Source: Thermosinus carboxydivorans Nor1
GTDB taxonomy: Bacteria > Bacillota > Negativicutes > Sporomusales > Thermosinaceae
Reading direction: 5' to 3'
Assembly: GCF_000169155.1 (NCBI RefSeq)
Contig: NZ_AAWL01000001.1
Span: 62,001-126,000 of the forward strand
DNA: 64,000 nucleotides
The translations under genes were made by a program, and so were the position numbers. The notes below the pieces were generated by a model. It saw only the letters and a program-made list of their open reading frames with translations, did not search any database and was not told the DNA's origin. Below are positions 44,411-51,970 of the stretch, piece after piece. Every line of letters begins with the position of its first letter. Within the stretch, counting starts at the first letter, position 1.

Positions 44411-45538
44411 ATGATCAATCGGGAACGGATGCTGGCCGAGTTTTTTGAACTGGTTAAAATCAAATGTTCGACCAGAGCCGAACGGGAAGTGGCCGATCTG
44501 TTAAAAACGCGGCTTACCGCACTCGGCCTGGAAGTGACGGAAGATAATGTGGGCGAGAAAATCGGCGGCAACTGCGGCAATGTTTTCGCCTACCTTAAGG
44601 GCTCTATCCCGACGGCGCCGGTTTTAATGCTGAGCGCCCACCTTGACTGCGTTGAGCCTTGCGCCGGCATTGAGCCGGTGCTGAAAGACGGCATTATTAC
44701 TTCGGCCGGCGACACCATCCTTGGCAGTGACGATAAGTCCGGGGTAGAAGCCATTATGGAAGCGCTGCGCGTCGTGCGCGAGCAGCAGCTGCCGCATGGT
44801 GACATTCAGGTGGTCTTTACCGTAGCCGAGGAAGGCGGCCTGAATGGTTCCAAGAATATGGATCCGGCTTGGCTCAAGGCCGATCTGGGCTATGCCCTCG
44901 ACTCCAGCGGCGAACCGGGCAAGATTATTGTCGCCGCGCCTGGTCAAAATAAAATTAGTGTCGTCATTCATGGCAAGAGTGCCCATGCCGGCCTGGCTCC
45001 GGAAGAAGGCGTTAATGCCATAGTCGTTGCCGGCAAGGCCCTGGCCGAGCTTAAGGATGGTCGGATTGACGAAGAAACGACGGCTAACGTCGGCAATATT
45101 AAAGGCGGCGGCGCCACCAACATTGTGCCCGACCGGGTGGAAATTACTTGCGAGGCCCGCAGCCGCAACCTGGCGAAACTCGAGACCCAGACCGAGCACA
45201 TGGTAACGACCTTTGAACGGGTGGCGGCGGCGAATGGCGCCCGGGCGGAAGTGAAAGTGACGAAAGCCTACGACCCCTATGTTTTGTCGCCTGACGCACC
45301 GGTTGTGACGCTGGCTAGGAAGGCGGCGGAAAGCATCGGTCTTGAGCCTAAGCTGACGGGCACCGGCGGCGGCAGCGACGCCAATTTCTTCAATAGCTAT
45401 GGTGTACCGACGGCAGTGCTGGGCACCGGTATGAACAAGGTTCATACTACGGATGAGTTTATTAAGGAAGAACACCTGTATAAGACGGCCGAGCTGGTGG
45501 TAGCGCTCATCCAGACGGCAGCGCAAATGAATAAGTAA
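44411..45538 (+). CDS. M20 family peptidase T-like metallopeptidase (PepT2 group)
   Basis: A 375-residue M20-type zinc peptidase. Metal and catalytic residues appear in LMLSAHLDCVEPC (His, Asp), TILGSDDKSGVEAIME (Asp), VFTVAEEGGLNGSKNM (Glu-Glu) and the C-terminal GTGGGSDANFFNSYG. A dimerisation domain (about 175-290) with IHGKSAHAGLAPEEGVNA interrupts the catalytic domain. No signal peptide. The ATG at 44411 lies 10 nt after GGAGG; upstream in-frame codons read through a divergent control region. It likely trims tripeptides or other small peptides. A terminator follows. Confidence 0.9.
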   Translation: MINRERMLAEFFELVKIKCSTRAEREVADLLKTRLTALGLEVTEDNVGEKIGGNCGNVFAYLKGSIPTAPVLMLSAHLDCVEPCAGIEPVLKDGIITSAGDTILGSDDKSGVEAIMEALRVVREQQLPHGDIQVVFTVAEEGGLNGSKNMDPAWLKADLGYALDSSGEPGKIIVAAPGQNKISVVIHGKSAHAGLAPEEGVNAIVVAGKALAELKDGRIDEETTANVGNIKGGGATNIVPDRVEITCEARSRNLAKLETQTEHMVTTFERVAAANGARAEVKVTKAYDPYVLSPDAPVVTLARKAAESIGLEPKLTGTGGGSDANFFNSYGVPTAVLGTGMNKVHTTDEFIKEEHLYKTAELVVALIQTAAQMNK

Positions 45539-45545
45539 ATAATGG

Positions 45546-45571
45546 AAGCTGCGCCTATGGCGCAGCTTTTT
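45546..45571 (+). terminator. Terminator after the peptidase gene
   Basis: AAGCTGCGCC-TAT-GGCGCAGCTT followed by TTTC. Confidence 0.85.
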
Positions 45572-45703
45572 CTATATTATCGGCAACAAAATATATATAA
45601 TCTTATCTGATATTTGTATATCACCTGCGCTATAGCTTCCCCTTATCGACGGAAAAGTGGTATAATAATGTCGATTTATGGCTTGCCGTGTAGGAGGGAG
45701 AAG

Positions 45704-46237
45704 ATGCAACGAAAATATAACTGGTTTATCGGTTTAGTTTCGGTCGTGCTTACCATCGCTCTGCTTGCCGGCGGCCAAGTGCTGTGGCAGAAATACGCCG
45801 TAGCCAAACCGCTTGATAAAATGCTGCAGGGTATTGACGGGGTGGAACGCGCCACCTGGGAAGAGGGGGCGAAAAAAGAGGACGTTAAAATTCACGTTAT
45901 GCTGCGCCAGGTAGGTAATCTGCCGAAGACATATAGCGAAATTACCGATGGCTGCAGGCAAATTTTAGGCAGCAGAGGTTTTAAAATCATAATTCATGAC
46001 AATCGGACGCCTGAGTTAGAACAGTTTTATTACAGAGTCCACTATTTCATCCAGGAGGCTATTTTTACCGGCAATTTCGCCCTCATGGCCGAACGCCTAG
46101 AGGAGCAGGCCGCCCAAAACGGCGTAGCCGTCCAGGCTTATGTCGACGCCCGCCATGTTTATCTGAAATTGACTAAAGACGGCGGTGAAATGTACGAAGT
46201 GGTGCCTCGAACAGTTGACAGCCGGGAGGTGAAATGA
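45704..46237 (+). CDS. Membrane-anchored hypothetical protein coupled to an FtsH-like protease
   Basis: A 177-residue protein with an N-terminal signal anchor (NWFIGLVSVVLTIALLAGGQ) and a soluble extracytoplasmic or cytoplasmic domain of mixed helices and strands (KMLQGIDGVERATWEEGAKK, EDVKIHVMLRQVGNLPKTY). No family is recognised. The ATG at 45704 is 7 nt after AGGAGGGAG; a longer frame starts in the promoter region. Its stop overlaps the start of the FtsH-like gene (ATGATG over TGA), so the two are translationally coupled. It may act as adaptor or regulator of that protease; this is inferred from coupling only. Confidence 0.7.
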   Translation: MQRKYNWFIGLVSVVLTIALLAGGQVLWQKYAVAKPLDKMLQGIDGVERATWEEGAKKEDVKIHVMLRQVGNLPKTYSEITDGCRQILGSRGFKIIIHDNRTPELEQFYYRVHYFIQEAIFTGNFALMAERLEEQAAQNGVAVQAYVDARHVYLKLTKDGGEMYEVVPRTVDSREVK

Positions 46238-47733
46238 TGTATTTCCTGGAAGTTGGCACAGGTATTGCGACAGGAGTGATTTTGTACCTCCTGTGGCAGG
46301 GAGTAAATATTCTGCCGGTTTTGTTTGTGCTGGGGCTGATTGCTGCATCGGTGTATATGGGTGTTAACCGTCCGGGCGGTAAATCCTTCGCCGTCGTGGG
46401 CGGACGCGGCAGTGAGGAACGGCTTATTGACTTTGAAGATATCGGCGGCCAGGAAGTGGCCAAAAAAGAGCTGCGTGAAGCCCTTGACTTTATTAAAGAT
46501 GTAGAGCGGATTAAGAGCCTGGGCATCAGGCCCATCAAGGGCATCCTGCTCAGCGGGCCGCCCGGTACCGGTAAAACGCTTTTGGCCAAGGCGGCGGCCA
46601 AGTATATGGACTCGGTCTTTATTGCCGCCAGCGGCTCTGAGTTTGTCGAAATGTATGTGGGCGTGGGCGCCCAGCGGGTGCGCCAGCTGTTCAAGCAGGC
46701 CCGCACCCTGGCTATGCGGCAAGGCAAGACGAGCGCCGTCATCTTTATTGATGAGATTGAGGTGTTAGGCGGCAAGCGGGGCCAGCACCATGGTCATTTG
46801 GAATATGACCAGACGCTCAACGAACTGCTGGTCCAGATGGACGGCTTATCGAGCGACGATGACGTCCGGCTGCTGGTTATCGGCGCAACCAACCGGCTGG
46901 ATATTCTCGACCCGGCCCTGCTCAGACCGGGGCGGTTTGACCGGCAGGTAAAGGTTGATTTGCCGGACAAAACGGGCCGGCTGCACATTCTGCAGCTCCA
47001 CACCCGTAATAAGCCGCTGGCCGAGGACGTTTCGCTTGACGAGATTGCCCGGGACACTTTCGGTTTCTCCGGTGCCCATCTAGAAAGCGTGGCTAACGAA
47101 GCGGCCATTATCGCCCTGCGGGAAGGGGCGGCCCAAATTACCCGCGAGCACCTCAGGGCGGCGGTGGATAAAGTGATTATGGGCGAGAAGCTTGACCGTC
47201 TGCCAAGTGCGGCGGAAAAACGCCGCATCGCCGTGCATGAAGCCGGCCACGCCATTGTCAGCGAGTTTATTGAGCCCGGCTCAGTCGCCGGCGTTAATGT
47301 AGCCTCTCGCGGCAATGCCCTGGGCTATGTGCGCCAGACCCAACAAGATGACATGTACCTTTATACCGCCGATTACTTGCGCGGCCGTATCGCCGTGGCG
47401 CTAGCCGGGGCGGTGGCGGAGGAGCTGGAGTTCGGTAACCGCAGTACGGGTGCGGGCAATGACTTTAAGCAAGCCGCCGATTTGGCCAAGCAGATTATTT
47501 TCGGCGGTATGTCCGAACTGGGGATTGTCTCGCCTGAGGATATACCGAAAGAGAAACTGCACAACGCCATTACGGCTATCTTAAGCGACGTGGAGACAGG
47601 GGTACGCGCCATTCTGCGCGACCAGAAAGCAGCGCTCGACAGGGTGGTCACCGCCCTGCTGCAACGCGAGAGTATCGCCGGCGACGAGCTGCGGGCCATG
47701 CTTGGCGAAGCAGGCTATAGTCAATGTGCGTAA
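46234..47733 (+). CDS. Short FtsH-like membrane AAA+ zinc protease
   Basis: A 499-residue FtsH paralogue. Two closely spaced helices at the N-terminus (about 4-22 and 28-44) lack the roughly 70-residue exterior domain of canonical FtsH. The AAA domain has Walker [21 protein letters not shown], Walker [14 protein letters not shown] and second region of homology [20 protein letters not shown]. The M41 zinc site is [15 protein letters not shown], with the third ligand Asp in [16 protein letters not shown]. It is shorter than housekeeping FtsH (about 600-650) and is coupled to a membrane-anchored partner gene, so it is probably specialised. Confidence 0.9.
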   Translation: MMYFLEVGTGIATGVILYLLWQGVNILPVLFVLGLIAASVYMGVNRPGGKSFAVVGGRGSEERLIDFEDIGGQEVAKKELREALDFIKDVERIKSLGIRPIKGILLSGPPGTGKTLLAKAAAKYMDSVFIAASGSEFVEMYVGVGAQRVRQLFKQARTLAMRQGKTSAVIFIDEIEVLGGKRGQHHGHLEYDQTLNELLVQMDGLSSDDDVRLLVIGATNRLDILDPALLRPGRFDRQVKVDLPDKTGRLHILQLHTRNKPLAEDVSLDEIARDTFGFSGAHLESVANEAAIIALREGAAQITREHLRAAVDKVIMGEKLDRLPSAAEKRRIAVHEAGHAIVSEFIEPGSVAGVNVASRGNALGYVRQTQQDDMYLYTADYLRGRIAVALAGAVAEELEFGNRSTGAGNDFKQAADLAKQIIFGGMSELGIVSPEDIPKEKLHNAITAILSDVETGVRAILRDQKAALDRVVTALLQRESIAGDELRAMLGEAGYSQCA

Positions 47734-47736
47734 AAT

Positions 47737-47772
47737 AACAGCAGGTCAGCGAATTAGGCTGAACCTGCTGTT
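47737..47772. terminator. Bidirectional hairpin between the protease and ytpB genes
   Basis: AACAGCAGGT pairs with ACCTGCTGTT, with inner CAGC/GCTG pairing. It is placed between converging genes. Confidence 0.7.
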
Positions 47773-47782
47773 TGCCTATTTT

Positions 47783-48853
47783 CTACAATATTTTTCCCCG
47801 CCGCAGCAGGCGACAGAGATTATGGACAAATCTGGCGTAGGGACCGGCGGCAGCGAGTAGCGCCTGCTTAATGGCCCGCTCGCGGGGCGCTTCGGTCTTT
47901 GGGTCGGATAAGTACATGGCGACCAGACCGTAGATGACTGTTTCCGTGAAGGGGTGGGCAGGCAAGGCCGCCGCTCTGGCCAGGGCTTCACGCAGAAAAA
48001 GGGTGAGCCGCTGTGTTATTTCGGCGTCACTCTGATAGTAGGCCACAAAGTTGAGGTCGCCGTGGGCCCGGTCTTCCGCTGCGTCGATAAAATAGTCGAG
48101 GAGGATATGGAGCCCAGAAATCCAGGGGAAATAAGCGGCGTCAAAACTTTGGGCCTGTGCCGCCGTAAGGCGGGGGTTGGCCGCGGCGGCGCATAGCATA
48201 AACATCCCCAGCGTTGAGCCGGTGGCGGCGGCGAACTCCCAGCCAGAGATGCCAGGATAGGCGCCGAGGTGGCAGGCGACCCAGGTGTGGATCTTCGCTT
48301 CCCGCACCGCCGGGTCCAGGTGCTTGTAAGTTTGGAGCTCGCTATACAGGCCGGCCAGGCGCAGGACATGGGGCTTTACCAATAGGTAAGCCGGCAGTTT
48401 GGCGGTTTCTTGCTGGCAGGTGCGGACCAGGGCAGCCAAGTAGCCACCGTCGTTGCGAAACGGGTAATGGCGGTAGTAGTCATGTAGCGGCGCGCTGGGG
48501 TCGAGGGCATCGGTCATGGCTAGGTGGAGCTGACGAAAGGCCGCCTCATCACTAACGCCGGCGCGGTCGCAGAGGTTGTCCAGATAATCGCTGATGGTCT
48601 GGAGCGCCACTACCAACCGGATAAAATCAGGGGTGGATACGCCCTCATATAAGCTATAGATGCTGCCTCCCTGGCAGTGAAATTTTTTGTCGCGAATGCT
48701 GGCTAGGGCTTGTTCGGCAAGCTGGGGACAAGCCCGGCGGCCGGCATGTTCGCGCCAGCTGGCGAGTTCGCGGCTCACCATGGGAAAAACCTGGCCGACG
48801 AATTTAAGGATGAGGCTGAGACTGGCGGCGCGGCTGGCAAGTTGGCGTACCAC
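47783..48853 (-). CDS. ytpB: YtpB-like tetraprenyl-beta-curcumene synthase (DUF2600)
   Basis: A 356-residue all-helical protein of the DUF2600 family. Motifs resemble YtpB: FHCQGGSIYSLYEG, ISDYLDNLCDRAG (Asp-rich), the TWVACHLGAYPGISGWEFAA block, and LHILLDYFIDAAEDRAHGDL. In Bacillus this enzyme cyclises tetraprenyl diphosphate to a C35 sesquarterpene found in spores and membranes. It is an isolated gene on the minus strand with GGGGGGAGG-like sequence before the start. The 48854-49166 gap upstream is AT-rich with no convincing gene or promoter. Confidence 0.88.
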   Translation of the reverse strand: MVRQLASRAASLSLILKFVGQVFPMVSRELASWREHAGRRACPQLAEQALASIRDKKFHCQGGSIYSLYEGVSTPDFIRLVVALQTISDYLDNLCDRAGVSDEAAFRQLHLAMTDALDPSAPLHDYYRHYPFRNDGGYLAALVRTCQQETAKLPAYLLVKPHVLRLAGLYSELQTYKHLDPAVREAKIHTWVACHLGAYPGISGWEFAAATGSTLGMFMLCAAAANPRLTAAQAQSFDAAYFPWISGLHILLDYFIDAAEDRAHGDLNFVAYYQSDAEITQRLTLFLREALARAAALPAHPFTETVIYGLVAMYLSDPKTEAPRERAIKQALLAAAGPYARFVHNLCRLLRRGKIL

Positions 48854-49166
48854 CGTTATTCCTCCCCCCCGCTGAGGTAATCTACGAATATTTTACCTCT
48901 CGAGTTGATTGACTAATCGATGGCTAGAGGAATTTTTTGATAAGTTCGATGTTTTGCCATCAGCGGCTTGGCAAAGCCTTGATAAATATCCTGCTTTGGT
49001 ATTTTCGCGGGTAGGCCGGCATTACCTTCAACTAAAGAAAATTGAAATAAGTCAATTTTTAAATAAGTCAAGCTTGATCCCACATTTTTTTATTTTCGGC
49101 AGGAATATTACACCAATACGTCATATTATCATAGTAATACTTTAATATAATGAAGGAGTGGAGAGT

Positions 49167-50185
49167 GTGTCGAAAAAGTGGTTTAAACTTACCGCTATAC
49201 TTACGCTTATGCTGTTTGTTGTCGTATTCGCGGCCGGGTGCAGCTCTGGCCAGCAGCCGCAGCAAGCAGCAGCGCCCAAGACTAAGCAGGTCAAAATCGC
49301 TATTTCTACCTGGTCGGGATTTGGCCCCTTATTTATTGCCCGCGACAAGGGTTTTTTCAAGAAATACGGCATTGACATGGATATTCAGATGATCCAGGGG
49401 CTTGCTGAGCGCAAGCAAGCGCTGGCTGGCAGAAAAGTTGACGGACTGGCTATCACGTTTGATATTGTTTCCCAGACCGTTGCGGCCGGACTGCCTGTGA
49501 AAGTTATCTGGGCCCTTGCCGACTCGGCCGGCGGCGACGGGATCCTGGTGAAGTCCGGCATTAATTCGGTACAGGACCTCAGGGGCAAAGAAGTGGCTTT
49601 TGACTACGGCACGGTCTCTCATGTCTTTTTGACTATGGTGCTGGACAAAGCAGGCATGACGGAGAAAGACATAAAAATTGTGCAGATGACCGGTGGTGAT
49701 GCCGGGGCGGCGTTTGTTTCCGGCAAAATTGACGCCGCTGTCACCTGGGAACCGTGGCTGAGCAAAGCGACCAAGGAAAGCAAAGGCAAAGTGCTGGCTA
49801 CCTCCAAAGACTTTCCCGGGCTGATTGTTGACACCATCGCCTTCCATGCCGATTTTGCTAAGGAAAACCCGGACGTCCTGCAGGGCGTGGTCAATGCCAT
49901 GAAGGATGCCATGGACTGGTATGCCGCCAATCCGGATGAAGGCAATAAAATCATGGCCCAGGGCTTGAAGATAAGCGAGCAGGAAATGAAGGAGAACCTG
50001 CAGGGTGAATTAAGCTTATCAATTACCAGGATAATGTGAAGATGTTCGGTGATGCCGATAAACCCGGCGTTTTCTACGATAACATGAATAAGATTATCAA
50101 CTTGTACTACGATAAGAAGATTATTAACACTAAGCCTGATCCCAAGCAGATTATTGATACCAGCTACCTGAAAAAAGCAAAGTAA
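49167..50185 (+). pseudogene. Frameshifted ABC transporter substrate-binding lipoprotein (NMT1/SsuA-like)
   Basis: The N-terminal part (SKKWFKLTAILTLMLFVVVF then AAGCSSGQQ) is a lipoprotein signal with lipobox AAGC. The body (KQVKIAISTWSGFGPLFIAR, DKGFFKKYGIDMDIQ) matches periplasmic-binding proteins for nitrate, sulfonate, taurine or thiamin precursors. The open frame stops at 50039, but the typical family tail (KLINYQDNVKMFGDADKPGV through TKPDPKQIIDTSYLKKAK) continues in another frame to 50185. One missing base near 50012 (GGTGAATT, probably GGTGAAATT) explains it. GTG at 49167 has AAGGAG at 8 nt. No permease or ATPase gene is adjacent, so it is an orphan receptor. Confidence 0.85.
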
Positions 50186-50190
50186 CACGG

Positions 50191-50220
50191 CAAAACGCCG
50201 GGCTACAGCCCGGTGTTTTG
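50191..50220 (+). terminator. Hairpin after the substrate-binding protein gene
   Basis: CAAAAC-G-CCGGGC pairs with GCCCGG-T-GTTTTG around a 4-nt loop. It lacks a terminal T-run but lies 6 nt after the restored stop codon, which supports the reading that the gene extends to 50185. Confidence 0.6.
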
Positions 50221-50295
50221 CGCTAGTCGTAGAAGCGTGCCGCATGCTGTGGGACAGTTTGCCAATAGCGGAGCGCAAGGTTTTGGCGCTCTTGC

Positions 50296-50325
50296 TTGAC
50301 CCTGTCTTTTGCCGGTTGCTATAAT
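50296..50325 (+). promoter_or_regulatory. Promoter of the larA-like gene
   Basis: TTGACC (50296-50301), an 18-bp spacer and TATAAT (50320-50325) with extended TGC. Transcription would start about 25 nt before the leader hairpin. Confidence 0.75.
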
Positions 50326-50354
50326 ATTATATGTTTGAATTTTGCCAGATAGGT

Positions 50355-50394
50355 CCCAGGGCAAGTTTCTGCCGGAAATTTGCCCTGGGCTTTT
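50355..50394 (+). terminator. Leader hairpin (possible attenuator) before larA
   Basis: CCCAGGGCAA (50355-50364) pairs with TTGCCCTGGG (50380-50389), inner TTTC/GAAA pairing, then CTTTT. It lies between the promoter and the AAAGGAGG site of the next gene, so it would end transcripts unless prevented. Confidence 0.6.
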
Positions 50395-50419
50395 CCGCAA
50401 ATTAAAGGAGGCTAAAGGT

Positions 50420-51715
50420 ATGGCAACCTTTCATCTCGGTTTTGGCAAGGGGACCTTGCCGGTCACGCTGCCCGACGAAAAAATCCTGGCAGTTATCGAA
50501 GGAAGGCCGGTGCAGCCGGTTGGCGACGTTCGGGCGGCGGTGCAGGCCGCGCTGCGACGTCCGATTGGCGCACCGCCGCTGGCGGAGGTGATAAAACCGG
50601 GTGACAAGGTGGCGATCGTTGCCAGCGATGTAACGCGGGCGTGGCTAAAACAAGACCAGTTTCTCCCCGTCCTGCTGGACGAGCTGAATGGCGCCGGGAT
50701 TCCTGATGACGATATCTTTCTTGTTGTCGCCCTTGGCGCGCACCGGCGGCACAGTGAGGCCGAGCATGTGGCAACCTATGGCCAGGAAGTGGTTAGCCGG
50801 ATCCGCATTTTGCAAAGCTATGCTCTGGACGAAGATGACTTTGTCTATGTAGGCGTCACCAGTCGCGGCGTGCGGGCTTGTCTCAATCGCCATGTGGTCG
50901 GCGCCGACAAAGTCATCCTGACTGGCGGCATTGTCTATCATTCGATGGCCGGGTTTGGCGGTGGCCGCAAGAGCATTGTGCCAGGCATCGCCAGCTATCA
51001 AACTATTCAGGCTAACCATAATTTTTGTCTGCACCCGGAGATCGGCAAAGGGACAAATCCCCACTGTGACAGCGGCAAACTGGCCGGCAACCCTATGCAT
51101 GAAGATTTAATGGAAATTGCGGCCATGCTTAATCCCGCCTTTTTACTAAATGCGATAATGACGGCTGACGGCCAGTTCGCCGGGTTTGTGGCCGGCCACT
51201 GGCGCGCCGCCTGGGAGGAAGGCTGCCGCACGGTCGAAGCCATCTTCGGCGTACCGGTCACGGGAAAGGCTGACCTGGTCATTGCCAGCGCCGGCGGGTA
51301 TCCCAAGGACATCAACCTGTACCAGGGGACCAAGGCTCAGGACAACGCTATGCTGGCCTGCAAGGACGGCGGGGTGGTCATTTTGGTGCTCGCATGTCCG
51401 GATATTGCCGAGCCGCCTGACTTCAGCGGCTGGTTTGATTATCAGTCGCTCTACGACCGGGAGCTGGCTCTGCGCCAAGCCTTTACCGTCCCTGGGTTTG
51501 TGGCGTTAAAATGCGGCGAATATGTGCGTCGGACGCCCAATATTGTCGTTACCTTGCCGGAAAACCGGGACTTTATTGCCAAGACCGGCATGATCCCGGC
51601 CGCTTCACTTGAGGAAGCACTGGCCATCGCCGAGGCGAAACTGGGGCGTAAAGATTATACGATCACCGTCATGCCCCACGGCGCCAATACCGTGCCGCTA
51701 ATTAAAACGCAATAA
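50420..51715 (+). CDS. larA: LarA-type nickel-dependent lactate racemase homologue
   Basis: A 431-residue protein of the LarA superfamily. The adduct-forming Lys lies in MAGFGGGRKSIVPGIASYQT near residue 184, as in LarA, followed by the His in IQANHNF; other family His residues are in VVALGAHRRHSEAE and GGIVYHSMAGF. These support binding of the nickel-pincer NPN cofactor. It would interconvert D- and L-lactate or another 2-hydroxyacid in the cytoplasm. larB, larC and larE are not in the window. ATG 50420 is 9 nt after AAAGGAGG. The gene is preceded by a promoter and a terminator-like leader hairpin. Confidence 0.85.
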   Translation: MATFHLGFGKGTLPVTLPDEKILAVIEGRPVQPVGDVRAAVQAALRRPIGAPPLAEVIKPGDKVAIVASDVTRAWLKQDQFLPVLLDELNGAGIPDDDIFLVVALGAHRRHSEAEHVATYGQEVVSRIRILQSYALDEDDFVYVGVTSRGVRACLNRHVVGADKVILTGGIVYHSMAGFGGGRKSIVPGIASYQTIQANHNFCLHPEIGKGTNPHCDSGKLAGNPMHEDLMEIAAMLNPAFLLNAIMTADGQFAGFVAGHWRAAWEEGCRTVEAIFGVPVTGKADLVIASAGGYPKDINLYQGTKAQDNAMLACKDGGVVILVLACPDIAEPPDFSGWFDYQSLYDRELALRQAFTVPGFVALKCGEYVRRTPNIVVTLPENRDFIAKTGMIPAASLEEALAIAEAKLGRKDYTITVMPHGANTVPLIKTQ

Positions 51716-51733
51716 TCAATAATTAATAAAGAT

Positions 51734-51765
51734 AAAGCTGCTGCCTGACCGGGCAGCTTTATTGC
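51734..51765 (+). terminator. Terminator after larA
   Basis: AAAGCTGC pairs with GCAGCTTT over an 11-nt loop, followed by ATTGCTGTT. The T-run is weak. Confidence 0.55.
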
Positions 51766-51826
51766 TGTTGGGCCTACTTGGTACAAGAAATAATTATAAC
51801 TATATAAGATATTATGATTGCCTATG

Positions 51827-51840
51827 ACTGTTAACACAGT
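51827..51840 (+). promoter_or_regulatory. Inverted repeat upstream of the hydrogenase operon
   Basis: ACTGT-TAAC-ACAGT, 131 bp before the first gene, in an AT-rich control region (51766-51970). Possible regulator site. Confidence 0.3.
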
Positions 51841-51916
51841 AGGAAATGGGGTGCGGATATGTAGAAAATACCTATCAAAATTTCGTTATTTTTTCATAAG
51901 AAATACTAATCCGAAT

Positions 51917-51932
51917 TGTGAAAATGGTCACA
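51917..51932 (+). promoter_or_regulatory. CRP/FNR-family binding site (TGTGA-N6-TCACA)
   Basis: TGTGAAAATGGTCACA is a perfect match to the CRP-type consensus, extended by TT and AA on the flanks. It lies 39 bp before the molybdoenzyme start codon. Anaerobic respiratory operons are commonly controlled by this regulator family. Confidence 0.6.
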
Positions 51933-51970
51933 AGTTTTGTGATAAACCAATCTATAAGGAGGCGAACGAA

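Noticed and set aside
48909-49145. 78-codon frame in the gap between ytpB and the substrate-binding protein
   Set aside because: No ribosome site, no family signal, AT-rich low-complexity C-terminus; likely chance.
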